NCBI RefSeq assembly: GCF_021044755.1 | Contig: NZ_JAJNOR010000004.1 | Coordinates: 248,001-312,000 of the forward strand | Direction of reading: 5' to 3' | Length of the DNA stretch: 64,000 nucleotides | DNA from: Lientehia hominis | GTDB taxonomy: Bacteria; Bacillota; Clostridia; Lachnospirales; Lachnospiraceae | Shown here: one piece after another, positions 26,021 through 34,797 of the stretch | Layout of the letters: each line of letters starts with the position of its first letter | Numbering within the stretch: position 1 is the stretch's first letter | Position numbers and translations under genes: made by a program | The notes under the pieces: model-generated | Told to the model about the DNA's origin: nothing | Databases searched by the model: none | The model's input: the letters and a program-made list of their open reading frames with translations, nothing else

Positions 26021-26935
26021 ATGAAAAGAAGAGGATTAGCAGTTTGTTTAACAGCATTGATGATTTTGAGTATGCTCGGTGGATGCGGAACGAAAAAAGC
26101 GAATGAAACTGCGGCAAGCAGAAACACAGCAGACAAAACTACGGCCGTGGAAACAACAGCGTCAGACACGAACACAAAAGAGACAGAAACTTCGGCAGCA
26201 CCCTCCAATCTGGTGAAAAAAGGAACGCTCACCTACGCAGTGGCCGCTACTTTCCCGCCCTTTGAGTATATGAAGGATGAGGATTATGCCGGTTTTGATA
26301 TTGAGATGGGTGAGGCTCTGGCAAAGGAGATGGGGCTGGAAGCGGAGATTATGGATATGACCTTTGACGGACTGATCAATGCTCTTAAGGGAGGACGCTG
26401 CGATATCATCAATTCCGCTATGTACATTAAACCGGAAAGAGAGGAACAGGTGGATTTTGTCCGCTACCTGACCCTCGGTGATACTATTCTGGTCCGTACG
26501 GGTACTGCCGAGGAACTGGGAATTGCCGGACCGGATGATCTGCCGGGAAAAACGGTAGCCGTGACGGCAGGAGCAGTGGAAGAAATGAAATGCAATGAGC
26601 TCAATGAGCAGTTTCAATCAGAGGGAAAAGAGGCGATTAATATCCTTTCCCTTCCTACCAGCAATGACGCGGTACTGGCAGTGAGAAACTCTCAGGCAGA
26701 CTGTATGATCTATTCTTCTCCCAGCGCGGCATACCTCCAGGAAGAAGAACCTGGCGTATTTGATGCAGTGACTACTTTTGACAATGATACAGAGATCGGC
26801 ATCGCCGTTAGAAAAGGCGATACTGAAATGAAGGAGGCGGTGGAGACGGCGCTTCAAAGACTGGTTGAAAACGGGACATATGCAGAGCTGATGAAGAAAT
26901 ACAATCTGCCGGAAGAACTGAGCTACTTTAAGTGA
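26021..26935 (+). CDS. Amino-acid ABC transporter, substrate-binding lipoprotein
   Basis: A 304-residue family 3 solute-binding protein. The N-terminus is a lipoprotein signal with lipobox LGGC (Cys22), followed by a Thr/Ala/Glu-rich linker and two alpha/beta lobes beginning TFPPFEYM. It captures a polar amino acid outside the cell. The reading frame starts far upstream, inside the previous gene, but AAGGAG at 26008-26013 fits ATG 26021, which also gives a proper signal peptide. Operon with permease and ATPase. Confidence 0.92.
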   Translation: MKRRGLAVCLTALMILSMLGGCGTKKANETAASRNTADKTTAVETTASDTNTKETETSAAPSNLVKKGTLTYAVAATFPPFEYMKDEDYAGFDIEMGEALAKEMGLEAEIMDMTFDGLINALKGGRCDIINSAMYIKPEREEQVDFVRYLTLGDTILVRTGTAEELGIAGPDDLPGKTVAVTAGAVEEMKCNELNEQFQSEGKEAINILSLPTSNDAVLAVRNSQADCMIYSSPSAAYLQEEEPGVFDAVTTFDNDTEIGIAVRKGDTEMKEAVETALQRLVENGTYAELMKKYNLPEELSYFK

Positions 26936-26992
26936 CTCTGAACGAAACCGTATCTGTTTTTTAAATATTTTCTTTGAATAGGAGCTGATAAT

Positions 26993-27697
26993 ATGGATAA
27001 AATATTGAACTATCTGGTATCCCCGATGTTCATCGATGGAGCGCTTAATACGCTCAAGGTCACACTATGTTCTCAGACTTTGGCGATTCTTCTGGGATTC
27101 CTTATTGCTTTGACGAGACGATCCAGAGTAAAGCCTCTTGTTTGGCTGGTCAGAGGTTATGTTTGGATATTCCGTGGGATTCCTGTCATGGTACAACTGA
27201 TTTTTGCTTTTAATGTTCTGCCCCAGTGGGGAATCCGCTTGAGCGGATTTCAGACAGCCATTCTTGCACTTACGCTGAATGAATCGGCCTACATGTCCGA
27301 AATTATTCGATCCGGTCTGGCTTCTGTGAGCAAAGGACAGCAGCGCGCGGGTCATGTGCTGGGGATGAGCAGACTTCAGATCATGTGCCACATCACGCTT
27401 CCCCAGGCACTTAGAGTCATTGTTCCTCCCACCGGGAATCAATTTATCGGTATGCTGAAGACCTCTGCCATGGCATCGGTGATCGGTTTTGGGGATCTGC
27501 TGAGAAGGGCTTCACAGTCAGCGGCGTCCAACTTTGACTATGTATCCGCATTGGCGGCGGCGTCCATTTATTATCTGGCATTTTCTGCAATTTTCACCGC
27601 AATTCTCGGGCTGATCGAAAGGAATATGGATATCACCCGGAAGGAGAAAACGGCGGCGAAGCCCGTCGCTGTTTTAAGCCAGGAGAGTCAGGCATAG
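26993..27697 (+). CDS. Amino-acid ABC transporter, permease
   Basis: A 234-residue HisM/GlnP-type permease with five or so membrane helices. The N-terminal region has the family pattern FRGIPVMVQL near residue 62, and the EAA-like cytoplasmic loop is GQQRAGHVLGMSRLQIMCHITLPQA (residues about 116-140). It forms the channel for the amino acid delivered by the lipoprotein encoded upstream. Confidence 0.93.
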   Translation: MDKILNYLVSPMFIDGALNTLKVTLCSQTLAILLGFLIALTRRSRVKPLVWLVRGYVWIFRGIPVMVQLIFAFNVLPQWGIRLSGFQTAILALTLNESAYMSEIIRSGLASVSKGQQRAGHVLGMSRLQIMCHITLPQALRVIVPPTGNQFIGMLKTSAMASVIGFGDLLRRASQSAASNFDYVSALAAASIYYLAFSAIFTAILGLIERNMDITRKEKTAAKPVAVLSQESQA

Positions 27698-27721
27698 TAT
27701 CGGAGATAAGGAGGAAAGGCC

Positions 27722-28465
27722 ATGGAAAAAGGAATGATTATGCTGAAAGCGGACCATATTGAGAAATCTTATAATGGGACACAAGTATTGAAAGATGTGT
27801 CGGTGAATATCCGGCAGGGAGAAAAGGTCGTCATCATCGGACCATCTGGATCCGGGAAGTCCACCCTTCTCCGAAGTATTTCCGGATTAGAAAAGGCAGA
27901 TGCGGGCAGCGTCGTTTATAAGGGTGTGCCGATACAGGAAAAAGGGGCATATGATAGGACAGAGATCGGCATGATATTCCAGTCCTTTGATTTATTTGAG
28001 CACTTGACTGCGCTGGAAAATATCATGCTGGCTCCTGTGCTGGTCCATAAAGAAAGTAAGGAAAGAGCAAAGGAAAAGGCCATGGAGCTCTTGGAAACTA
28101 TTCATTTATCTGAAAGGGCGGACTATTATCCCCAGGAATTATCGGGCGGGCAGCAGCAGAGGATTGCCATAGCCAGGGCGCTGGCCATGAATCCGAAGCT
28201 GATGTTCTTTGATGAACCGACCTCTGCCCTTGATCCGGAAATGACAGTAGAGGTGCTTGATATTGTCGTGGAACTGGTAAAGGACGGGATGACTGTCGTG
28301 ATCGTTACCCACGAAATGGAGTTTGCCAGGAGAGTAGGAGACCGTGTGATATTTATGGACCAGGGGACCATCATCTCAGATATGCCGGCAAAGAAATTGA
28401 CCATGTCAGCAGCGGAGAATCCCAGGATAAAGCAGTTCTTAAGTCAGCTGGAGCAATACAACTAA
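27722..28465 (+). CDS. Amino-acid ABC transporter, ATPase
   Basis: A 247-residue GlnQ-type ATPase. Walker A GPSGSGKST near residue 40, Q-loop FQSFDLFEH near 88, signature LSGGQQQR near 141, Walker B LMFFDEP near 161 and the H-loop VTHEM near 197 are all intact. AAGGAGG lies before ATG. It ends the three-gene polar amino-acid importer operon, followed by a strong terminator. Confidence 0.95.
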   Translation: MEKGMIMLKADHIEKSYNGTQVLKDVSVNIRQGEKVVIIGPSGSGKSTLLRSISGLEKADAGSVVYKGVPIQEKGAYDRTEIGMIFQSFDLFEHLTALENIMLAPVLVHKESKERAKEKAMELLETIHLSERADYYPQELSGGQQQRIAIARALAMNPKLMFFDEPTSALDPEMTVEVLDIVVELVKDGMTVVIVTHEMEFARRVGDRVIFMDQGTIISDMPAKKLTMSAAENPRIKQFLSQLEQYN

Positions 28466-28470
28466 GAGAA

Positions 28471-28513
28471 AAAGAAAAGTTTATTCTTGAAGAGGGAATA
28501 GACTTTTCTTTTT
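28471..28513 (+). terminator. Terminator of the polar amino-acid ABC operon
   Basis: AAGAAAAGTTTATTC (28471-28485) pairs with GAATAGACTTTTCTT (28495-28509), fifteen pairs with one wobble, followed by Ts. It opens the 712-base gap that runs to livK. Confidence 0.88.
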
Positions 28514-28604
28514 TGACACAGCAATGATTATACAGAATGATTGGATAAATTGACAAAATTATCAGATATAACCTCGGTGATATAAGCTTATAGACAATAT
28601 GTAT

Positions 28605-28644
28605 TTGACAAATGCCTTTATAATTGATAAACTATACTTATCAA
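28605..28644 (+). promoter_or_regulatory. Distal promoter with dyad in the livK leader
   Basis: TTGACA (28605-28610) and TAAACT (28628-28633) are 17 bases apart. A perfect dyad, TTGATAA (28624-28630) and TTATCAA (28638-28644), covers the -10, which is where a repressor would sit. The transcript meets a terminator at 28677. Confidence 0.6.
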
Positions 28645-28676
28645 TAACATAATATTAATTGACAGAGAATAGACAG

Positions 28677-28713
28677 AGACGTCGTTGAGCGAATTCAACG
28701 GCGTCTCTTTTCT
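28677..28713 (+). terminator. First leader terminator upstream of livK
   Basis: AGACGTCGTTGA (28677-28688) pairs with TCAACGGCGTCT (28695-28706), twelve pairs with one wobble, followed by CTTTTCT. It lies about 40 bases after the distal promoter, so that promoter may make only a short RNA unless the terminator is passed. Beyond it, at 28763-28807, a strong ribosome site precedes a nine-codon frame (MKLIFHDDG), possibly a leader peptide or gene remnant. Confidence 0.8.
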
Positions 28714-28942
28714 ATAATAAGGAAGGTCTAAGACTATAGAACGAATCGTTCGGGTTTATTTTAAGAGGAGGGATGAAATGAAGCTTATTTTTCATGATGA
28801 CGGATAATGAAGTGACATATTTTAAAAGACAAATGAATAGTTTAATTTTAGACGAATCTGCTGAGTGATGATAGGCTGGAATTTCATAATTTTACTTTTT
28901 ATTTTGATTAATATTTTTTTGAGGCTTTTTGTTCAGAAAAGA

Positions 28943-28971
28943 TTGACATCGAGTGGAAACTATTGTATGCT
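28943..28971 (+). promoter_or_regulatory. Proximal livK promoter
   Basis: TTGACA (28943-28948) and TATGCT (28966-28971) with 17 bases between them. It is the closest good promoter to livK and is followed by a second leader terminator and the GntR-type operator. Confidence 0.72.
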
Positions 28972-29031
28972 TTCACTATAAAAAGTAAATATGTTTTTGA
29001 ATATCGTCGTTATTGTGCTCAAATGAAAGAA

Positions 29032-29081
29032 AACAGTCATCTTAGGATTCGTCAAAATTATTCTAAAGTGGCTGTTTTTTT
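29032..29081 (+). terminator. Second leader terminator upstream of livK
   Basis: AACAGTCATCTTAG (29032-29045) pairs with CTAAAGTGGCTGTT (29063-29076): fourteen positions, one mismatch, two wobbles, followed by seven Ts. It lies about 60 bases after the proximal promoter and 10 bases before the operator. Confidence 0.8.
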
Positions 29082-29090
29082 AAAAAAGTA

Positions 29091-29111
29091 GATTGTAGAC
29101 AACCTACAATC
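29091..29111 (+). promoter_or_regulatory. GntR-type operator upstream of livK
   Basis: ATTGTAGACAA at 29092-29102 matches the sites before gntR and the NRAMP-like gene. It also forms part of a longer perfect inverted repeat, GATTGTAG (29091-29098) and CTACAATC (29104-29111), so it could act as DNA operator or as RNA hairpin. It lies about 70 bases before livK. Confidence 0.65.
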
Positions 29112-29177
29112 CACAAAATGGTGTTACTAGAGGATGTTCAAACATATAAAAGTAAAAAAGAAAATGGAGGGAGAAAC

Positions 29178-30329
29178 ATGAAGAAACGGTTTGTTGCATG
29201 TGTTATGACAGTGGTGGTAGTTGCAGGACTGTTTGCCGGATGCGGGAAGAAGAAAGAAGCAGAATCTTCAGTCAGCGGCAGCGAGACTATCAAGATCGGC
29301 GTGGGCGTACCCATGACCGGAGGTTCGGCAGAACTGGGCGGACGTGTATTCAACGGCGCGGAGCTGGCAGTAGAAGAGATTAATGAGGCCGGCGGTGTAA
29401 AAGGCAAGAAGATTGAACTGGTATCTATGGATGACAAGGCTGACCCCAAGGAAGCCGCCAACGTTGCAAAGCTGTTTGTAGCTGATAAAGACATTATTGC
29501 ATGTATCGCCGGATACAACAGCTCATGTACTTTGTCGGGTGCCCCTATTTACAATAAAGAGGGCTTGGTACATATCGCAGTCGGTTCCAGTTCTCCCAAG
29601 GTGAGTACGGCCGGTGACTATACCTTCCGTGTATGGAACTCCGACGTTTACCGTGCTACCTTCGACTTAAATGTTATCATTGACGCGGGTTATAAGAAGA
29701 TTGGCATCATCTATCAGAACGACGACTTCGGCCAGGGAGCTCTGGAAGTTGCAAAAGAACGTCTGAAAGAAGAAGACATTGAACCCCTTGTAGCAGAAGG
29801 TTATCTGCTGGGTGAGACCATCGATTTCAATACCGTCATTACAAAAATGGTAGATACCGGATGTGAAGCCGTATTTGCCATCGCGGACGAGACAGAGCTG
29901 GCGGCTTTCGCGAAACAGTGCGTACAGCAGGGTTATACTCCGTTTATCTCCGCAACCGGTACATACAATCCTTCTGTTATCAGCCTCGGCGGTGATGCGG
30001 TAGAAGGGATGGTAGGCGATTCCTATTTCGATCCTGACAATGTACCCGAGAAAGCAAAAGAATTCTTTGACAAATACAATGATAAATATTCTGCCAATGG
30101 TGAAAGGACAGAAGATCCTACGTCTCCCTGTGCATATGCGGCTATCTATATGCTGAAGGCAGCGATTGAAGACGGTGCGGAGACCCGCGAAGATATCCAG
30201 AAGTATCTGGCCAACCTGAAGGATTTTGAAACCGTTGTTGGTTCTCTTTCCTTTGATGAAAACGGTGATGTGAAGATTCCGCTGGTTGCAGTACAGATTA
30301 AGGACGGCGCATTTGCAGCGTACAAATAA
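29178..30329 (+). CDS. livK: Branched-chain amino-acid ABC transporter, binding lipoprotein
   Basis: A 383-residue type I periplasmic-binding protein anchored as a lipoprotein: signal peptide of 21 residues, lipobox FAGC with Cys22, then KIGVGVPMTGGSAELG at the start of lobe 1. LivK-like proteins bind leucine, isoleucine and valine, but relatives bind amides, urea or other amino acids. The frame reaches back to 29118, but GGAGGGAG marks ATG 29178. It heads livKHMGF and is preceded by two promoters, two leader terminators and a GntR-type operator. Confidence 0.92.
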   Translation: MKKRFVACVMTVVVVAGLFAGCGKKKEAESSVSGSETIKIGVGVPMTGGSAELGGRVFNGAELAVEEINEAGGVKGKKIELVSMDDKADPKEAANVAKLFVADKDIIACIAGYNSSCTLSGAPIYNKEGLVHIAVGSSSPKVSTAGDYTFRVWNSDVYRATFDLNVIIDAGYKKIGIIYQNDDFGQGALEVAKERLKEEDIEPLVAEGYLLGETIDFNTVITKMVDTGCEAVFAIADETELAAFAKQCVQQGYTPFISATGTYNPSVISLGGDAVEGMVGDSYFDPDNVPEKAKEFFDKYNDKYSANGERTEDPTSPCAYAAIYMLKAAIEDGAETREDIQKYLANLKDFETVVGSLSFDENGDVKIPLVAVQIKDGAFAAYK

Positions 30330-30357
30330 TAAGACGTAAAGCATCCGCTAAGAGGAC

Positions 30358-30384
30358 GGGCAGGGGTGCATCCCCTGCCTGCCC
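30358..30384 (+). promoter_or_regulatory. livK-livH intergenic hairpin
   Basis: GGCAGGGG (30359-30366) pairs with CCCCTGCC (30372-30379) with a five-base loop and no U-tract. Such stems after a binding-protein gene typically protect its mRNA, so more binding protein than permease is made. The role here is inferred from position. Confidence 0.65.
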
Positions 30385-30414
30385 TGTATCTTACGGTCAA
30401 AGGAGGCAGAAACT

Positions 30415-31281
30415 TTGATAGCACAACAATTAATTAACGGTTTGACCCTGGGCGTGTTGTACGCATTACTGGCCCTCGGCTATACCTTGATATTCGGAAC
30501 TCTTTCCTTTATCAATTTCGCTCATGGCGAAGTGTCCCTGCTGGGCGCTTACTTGGCTTGGTTCGCCATAGCCAGGATGGGATTCGCAGTGATTCCGGCC
30601 TGTATTTTTGGTATCATCATCACATCGGTTGTCGGCGTAATTATAGAGAGAGTCGGGTATAAACCCATCCGTACAGCTCCGAAGCTGGCCATGATTACGG
30701 TTTCGGTAGGTTTTTCTTATATCGTGCAGACAGCGATTCAGCTGATTTTCGGTACGCAGCCCCATGAATTTAAGGTTATAAGTGTTGCATCCTGGAATTT
30801 TGCGGGCATTACGATCAATTCTATTCATATTTTAGTTTTGATCGTGTCCATCATCCTGATGGTTTCTCTTCAGCTGTTTATCCATTATACCAAGAGCGGC
30901 AGAAGCATCCGCGCCATTTCCATGGACCAGGATACAGCGGGCCTTATGGGAATCAACGTAAACGCAACAATTTCTCTGACCTTTGCCATCGGTTCTGCTC
31001 TCGGTGCAGTTTCCTCCATCTTGATGGGTATGTACTATGCGCAGGTTTATCCGATGATGGGTACTTCCATCGGAAACAAGGCATTTGCGGCTGCCGTTCT
31101 GGGCGGATCCGGAAGTATACCCGGCGCCATGCTGGGTGGTATCATGATGGGACTCATCGAGAGCATAGCTGGCACCGTGCTGAATACTCAGGTCAGAGAA
31201 GGTGTTGCATTTGTCGTGATGATTCTCATCCTTATCTTTAAGCCTTCTGGCATTTTAGGAAAGGAGGTTGTCAAGGATTGA
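30415..31281 (+). CDS. livH: Branched-chain amino-acid ABC transporter, permease LivH
   Basis: A 288-residue permease with about eight helices. The N-terminus QQLINGLTLGVLYALLALGYTLIFG and the segment INFAHGE near residue 40 are typical of LivH. It starts with TTG: AGGAGG at 30401-30406 is eight bases upstream and no ATG is nearby. With LivM it forms the membrane channel. The last four bases overlap livM. Confidence 0.94.
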   Translation: MIAQQLINGLTLGVLYALLALGYTLIFGTLSFINFAHGEVSLLGAYLAWFAIARMGFAVIPACIFGIIITSVVGVIIERVGYKPIRTAPKLAMITVSVGFSYIVQTAIQLIFGTQPHEFKVISVASWNFAGITINSIHILVLIVSIILMVSLQLFIHYTKSGRSIRAISMDQDTAGLMGINVNATISLTFAIGSALGAVSSILMGMYYAQVYPMMGTSIGNKAFAAAVLGGSGSIPGAMLGGIMMGLIESIAGTVLNTQVREGVAFVVMILILIFKPSGILGKEVVKD

Positions 31282-32258
31282 AAAAGGTATATGGTTTATT
31301 AAAAAGACATTCTATCATTGTTATTGCCGTCCTGGGAATCCTGGCACCTTTGGTAATCCGCAATACATATCACGTACATATCATTTTAATGTGTATGATG
31401 TTTGGTATCCTTGCGTCCAGCCTTAACATTGCAGTGGGTATGACCGGATTGTCAAACCTGGCACATGCTACCTTCTTCGGTATCGGTGCATATGCAGCAG
31501 CTATTTTAAATACAAGATATGGTCTTCCTTTTTATCTGACATTTTTTGCCGGAGGTCTCGTGGCCATGGTATTTGGATTTATCCTTGGCGCTCCGACCCT
31601 GAGACTGAAAGGTGTTTTCCTTGCGTTGGTCACCACAGGATTCGGGCAGGTAGTCAGGATCATAGAGCTTAACTGGGTGTCTCTTACCAACGGGCCTATG
31701 GGAATCAGCGGCATTGACGCGGCAGAGATCGGAAGCTACAGCTTCTCCACCGTTTCTTATATTTATTATGGCCTGGCGCTCCTCATTCTCTGCATGTATA
31801 TGAGCAAGCGTCTTATGGGCACCAGAGTGGGGCGAGCTTTATTTGCCATCAAATATGATGAGACGGTAGCCCGTTCCCTGGGCGTAAATATCACATTTTA
31901 TAAGGTAGGGGCGTATGTCCTTTCCGCATGTATGGCAGGTATGGCCGGAACTATTTTTGCACACTACGTATCCTTTATCAGTCCGGATACCTTCACCGTG
32001 GCGGATTCCACCACCGTACTCTGTATGGTTATCCTGGGCGGCGCCGGTTCGCTGCTTGGGCCGGTAATCGGTGCTTTTATCCTTACCATTGCGCCGGAAA
32101 TCTTCCGTTTTGCCCAGACCTATCGTATGATCTTCATCGGTGCAGTTATGGTAATCGGTGTAATTGCCAACGAACGCGGATGGGTCCCCATGCTCACTTC
32201 AAAAATAAGGGGACTGTTCCACAGGAAGCAGACATCAGAAGAGGGAGGTAAGGCATAA
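31278..32258 (+). CDS. livM: Branched-chain amino-acid ABC transporter, permease LivM
   Basis: A 326-residue permease with about ten hydrophobic segments. NIAVGMTGLSNLAHATFFGIGAYAAA (residues about 53-78) is the LivM hallmark. It also starts with TTG, overlapping the livH stop as TTGA, with AAGGAGG ten bases upstream. The partner of LivH. Confidence 0.94.
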   Translation: MKKVYGLLKRHSIIVIAVLGILAPLVIRNTYHVHIILMCMMFGILASSLNIAVGMTGLSNLAHATFFGIGAYAAAILNTRYGLPFYLTFFAGGLVAMVFGFILGAPTLRLKGVFLALVTTGFGQVVRIIELNWVSLTNGPMGISGIDAAEIGSYSFSTVSYIYYGLALLILCMYMSKRLMGTRVGRALFAIKYDETVARSLGVNITFYKVGAYVLSACMAGMAGTIFAHYVSFISPDTFTVADSTTVLCMVILGGAGSLLGPVIGAFILTIAPEIFRFAQTYRMIFIGAVMVIGVIANERGWVPMLTSKIRGLFHRKQTSEEGGKA

Positions 32259-33049
32259 TGGCATTGTTAGAGGCACAACACATTAACATGTTTTTCGGCG
32301 GCCTTAAGGCTCTGAATGATGTTTCCCTGCAGGCGGAAGAAGGAAAGATTTCGGCCTTGATCGGCCCCAACGGCGCAGGCAAGACGACACTTTTTAATGT
32401 AATGACCGGATTTTTAGTCCCCACGGCGGGAAAGGTGCTCTTCCGGGGGGAAGAAGTTCAGGGACTGCCCGCATATAAATATGTTGAGAAAGGGCTTTCC
32501 AGGACCTTCCAGAATATTCGTCTCCTTCAGGAAATGACCGTTTTGGAAAACGTACAGCTGGGCTGCCATCATAACATGAAACAAAACCTTTTTGATGAAC
32601 TTTTCATTTCTCCCCGCTGCAGGCGTGAAGAAAACGAAAGCAGAGAGAGTTCCATGGAAGCCCTGGAGTTCGTAGGGCTGGGAGATTTGGCAGGCGAAAA
32701 AGCGAAAAATCTCCCTTACGGACATCAGAGGAAGCTGGAGATTGCGAGGACCCTGGCTACCGGTGCGGAAATGCTTCTGTTTGACGAGCCTTGCGCTGGC
32801 ATGAATACTGCAGAAAAAGCCCAGCTTTCCGAGCTGATTCTGGATATCAACAAGAAGCTTAAGAAAACCGTCATGTTAATCGAGCATGATATGCGTTTTG
32901 TAATGAAGCTGAGCGATACCATTACGGTTCTGGCTCAGGGTGAATGGCTGGCGGCCGGTTCTCCGGAAGAGATTCAGGCGAATCCTAAGGTCATCGAAGC
33001 ATATCTGGGAACCAAGAGAAAGGCGGTGGGCTATCATGTTGGAGATTAA
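32258..33049 (+). CDS. livG: Branched-chain amino-acid ABC transporter, ATPase LivG
   Basis: A 263-residue ATPase. Walker A GPNGAGKTT near residue 36, the LivG-specific RTFQNIRLLQ near 79, a signature-region variant LPYGHQRKLEIAR near 155 and Walker B MLLFDEP near 175 are present. The start codon shares a base with the livM stop (TAATG). It pairs with LivF to energise LivHM. Confidence 0.95.
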   Translation: MALLEAQHINMFFGGLKALNDVSLQAEEGKISALIGPNGAGKTTLFNVMTGFLVPTAGKVLFRGEEVQGLPAYKYVEKGLSRTFQNIRLLQEMTVLENVQLGCHHNMKQNLFDELFISPRCRREENESRESSMEALEFVGLGDLAGEKAKNLPYGHQRKLEIARTLATGAEMLLFDEPCAGMNTAEKAQLSELILDINKKLKKTVMLIEHDMRFVMKLSDTITVLAQGEWLAAGSPEEIQANPKVIEAYLGTKRKAVGYHVGD

Positions 33050-33743
33050 AAACCTGACGGTTCGGTATGGAAGTATTACGGCCCTTCATGGTATCAGCCT
33101 GGAGGTAAGAGAAAATGAAGTAGTGGCTCTGGTCGGGAATAACGGTGCGGGAAAGACGACGACTCTCCGCAGTATTTCCGGGCTTCAGAAGCCGGCTAAG
33201 GGCGATATCCTTTTCCAGGGCGAATCCATTGTGGGAAAACCTGTTCATAAGATAGTACAAATGGGTCTCATCCATGTGCCGGAAGGAAGAAAGATATTCA
33301 CGAAACTGACCGTTCGCGAGAATCTTTTGATGGGGTCATTTTCCATAAAGAGCAAGACTGAAGTGTCGAATAACCTGGAACGGGTAATGCAGGTATTCCC
33401 TAAGCTGAAAGAGAGAATCAATCAGTACGGCGGCACCTTGTCAGGCGGCGAACAGCAGATGCTGGCGGTAGGACGTGCCATGATGGCGTCTCCGAAGCTT
33501 TTGCTGCTGGATGAACCTTCTCTTGGACTTGCGCCTCAGATCGTAGACGTGATCGGCGATACCGTTTTGGATATTGCAAAGCTTGGCATTCCGATTCTTC
33601 TGGTGGAGCAGAATGCGAACCTGGCTCTGGAAATTTCCAACAGAGCTTATGTGATCGAAACAGGAAATATCCAGATGTCCGCGGATTCGGCAGACCTTCT
33701 GAAGGATGATACCATCCAGAAGACCTATCTGGGCGTTTCATAA
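33036..33743 (+). CDS. livF: Branched-chain amino-acid ABC transporter, ATPase LivF
   Basis: A 235-residue ATPase that opens MLEIKNLTVRYGSITALHG. Walker A GNNGAGKTT near 36, signature LSGGEQQML near 135 and Walker B LLLLDEP near 155 are intact. The frame is open to 32940 inside livG, but ATG 33036 after AGGCGGTGGG gives the normal LivF length; it overlaps the end of livG by 14 bases. Last gene of the transporter. Confidence 0.95.
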   Translation: MLEIKNLTVRYGSITALHGISLEVRENEVVALVGNNGAGKTTTLRSISGLQKPAKGDILFQGESIVGKPVHKIVQMGLIHVPEGRKIFTKLTVRENLLMGSFSIKSKTEVSNNLERVMQVFPKLKERINQYGGTLSGGEQQMLAVGRAMMASPKLLLLDEPSLGLAPQIVDVIGDTVLDIAKLGIPILLVEQNANLALEISNRAYVIETGNIQMSADSADLLKDDTIQKTYLGVS

Positions 33744-33778
33744 TGATCGTCCAATCTGAACAGGGGGAATAATGACCT

Positions 33779-34774
33779 ATGGATGAAAGAATTTTATATC
33801 CGTCTTTTTGCGGCATCAATACGTTCCTTCGGGCTCCGTATGTGAAGCTGGATGAAATAAAAGAGGGAGATTACGTGATCTCCGGCGTTCCTTATGATGT
33901 GACTATCGGTACCAGGCCCGGCCCGAGATATGCGCCGAATGCCATTCGGGAAGAGACGAGGCACTTTATCTATCATCTCTGCGCCATAGACGGAGAAGTG
34001 ATTGATGTGTGTACAAAAAAAAGAATGCTGGCTCCGCCGAAAGAGATCGTAAAAGATATCGGAGATATACGGGTATATCCTACAGATGTCTGCAAGACTA
34101 CCGACAGTGTGGCTTCCACGATCAGTAAGATCGTAGAGAAGGGAGCAACACCTGTGACCCTGGGCGGCGACCATTATGTGGCGTATCCCGTGGTAAAGGG
34201 ATTTGAAGACGGCTTTAAAAAACGAATGGGCCGTCCTGTAAAGATCGGTTACATCCATGTGGATTCCCATATGGATATGTATGATGAAAACGATACCTGG
34301 GGGAAATATTATCAGGGTTCTCCCGCGAGACGGATCAGTGAATTTGAGAGTGTGGATCTCAAAAATATGGTGTTTGTGGGCCTGAACGGGACTACAGGTG
34401 TGGAAGGCTATGACTACGCTGTGAACGGCGGAGCGACCTTGTATACGATTGATGATATCCGCAGGGAAGGAATCTCGGATATTATGGAACGGGCTATTGC
34501 CATTGCATCCAAGGACTGCGACACAGTCTATGTGACCATTGACATCGATGTACTGGACAATGCCTTTGGCTGCGGCACAGGATGTTATGTCTTTGGAGGG
34601 ATCACCTCCGTAGAACTTCTGGAGATCGGTTCCATTCTTGGCAGGACTCCCATCATAGGAGGCGTTGACATGGTAGAGGTATCTCCTCCCTGTGATACGA
34701 CAGGATCGACTACCCGACTGGCAGCCAGTACCTTGATTAACTTCCTGAAGCCGAGGATTTTTGAGTTTCGTTAG
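33779..34774 (+). CDS. Ureohydrolase-family enzyme (agmatinase/arginase type)
   Basis: A 331-residue manganese hydrolase of the arginase/agmatinase/formiminoglutamase superfamily. Metal-ligand motifs are GGDH (Asp131, His132), DSHMD near 161 (usually DAHxD) and TIDIDVLD near 256. The substrate loop differs from classical agmatinase, so guanidino acids or formimino compounds are also possible. It would release urea or formamide and an amine. It lies directly after the liv operon, which suggests that the importer supplies its substrate. Start has a GGGGGA site. Confidence 0.88.
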   Translation: MDERILYPSFCGINTFLRAPYVKLDEIKEGDYVISGVPYDVTIGTRPGPRYAPNAIREETRHFIYHLCAIDGEVIDVCTKKRMLAPPKEIVKDIGDIRVYPTDVCKTTDSVASTISKIVEKGATPVTLGGDHYVAYPVVKGFEDGFKKRMGRPVKIGYIHVDSHMDMYDENDTWGKYYQGSPARRISEFESVDLKNMVFVGLNGTTGVEGYDYAVNGGATLYTIDDIRREGISDIMERAIAIASKDCDTVYVTIDIDVLDNAFGCGTGCYVFGGITSVELLEIGSILGRTPIIGGVDMVEVSPPCDTTGSTTRLAASTLINFLKPRIFEFR

Positions 34775-34797
34775 GGGAGAAAACCAAAAATATAAAC

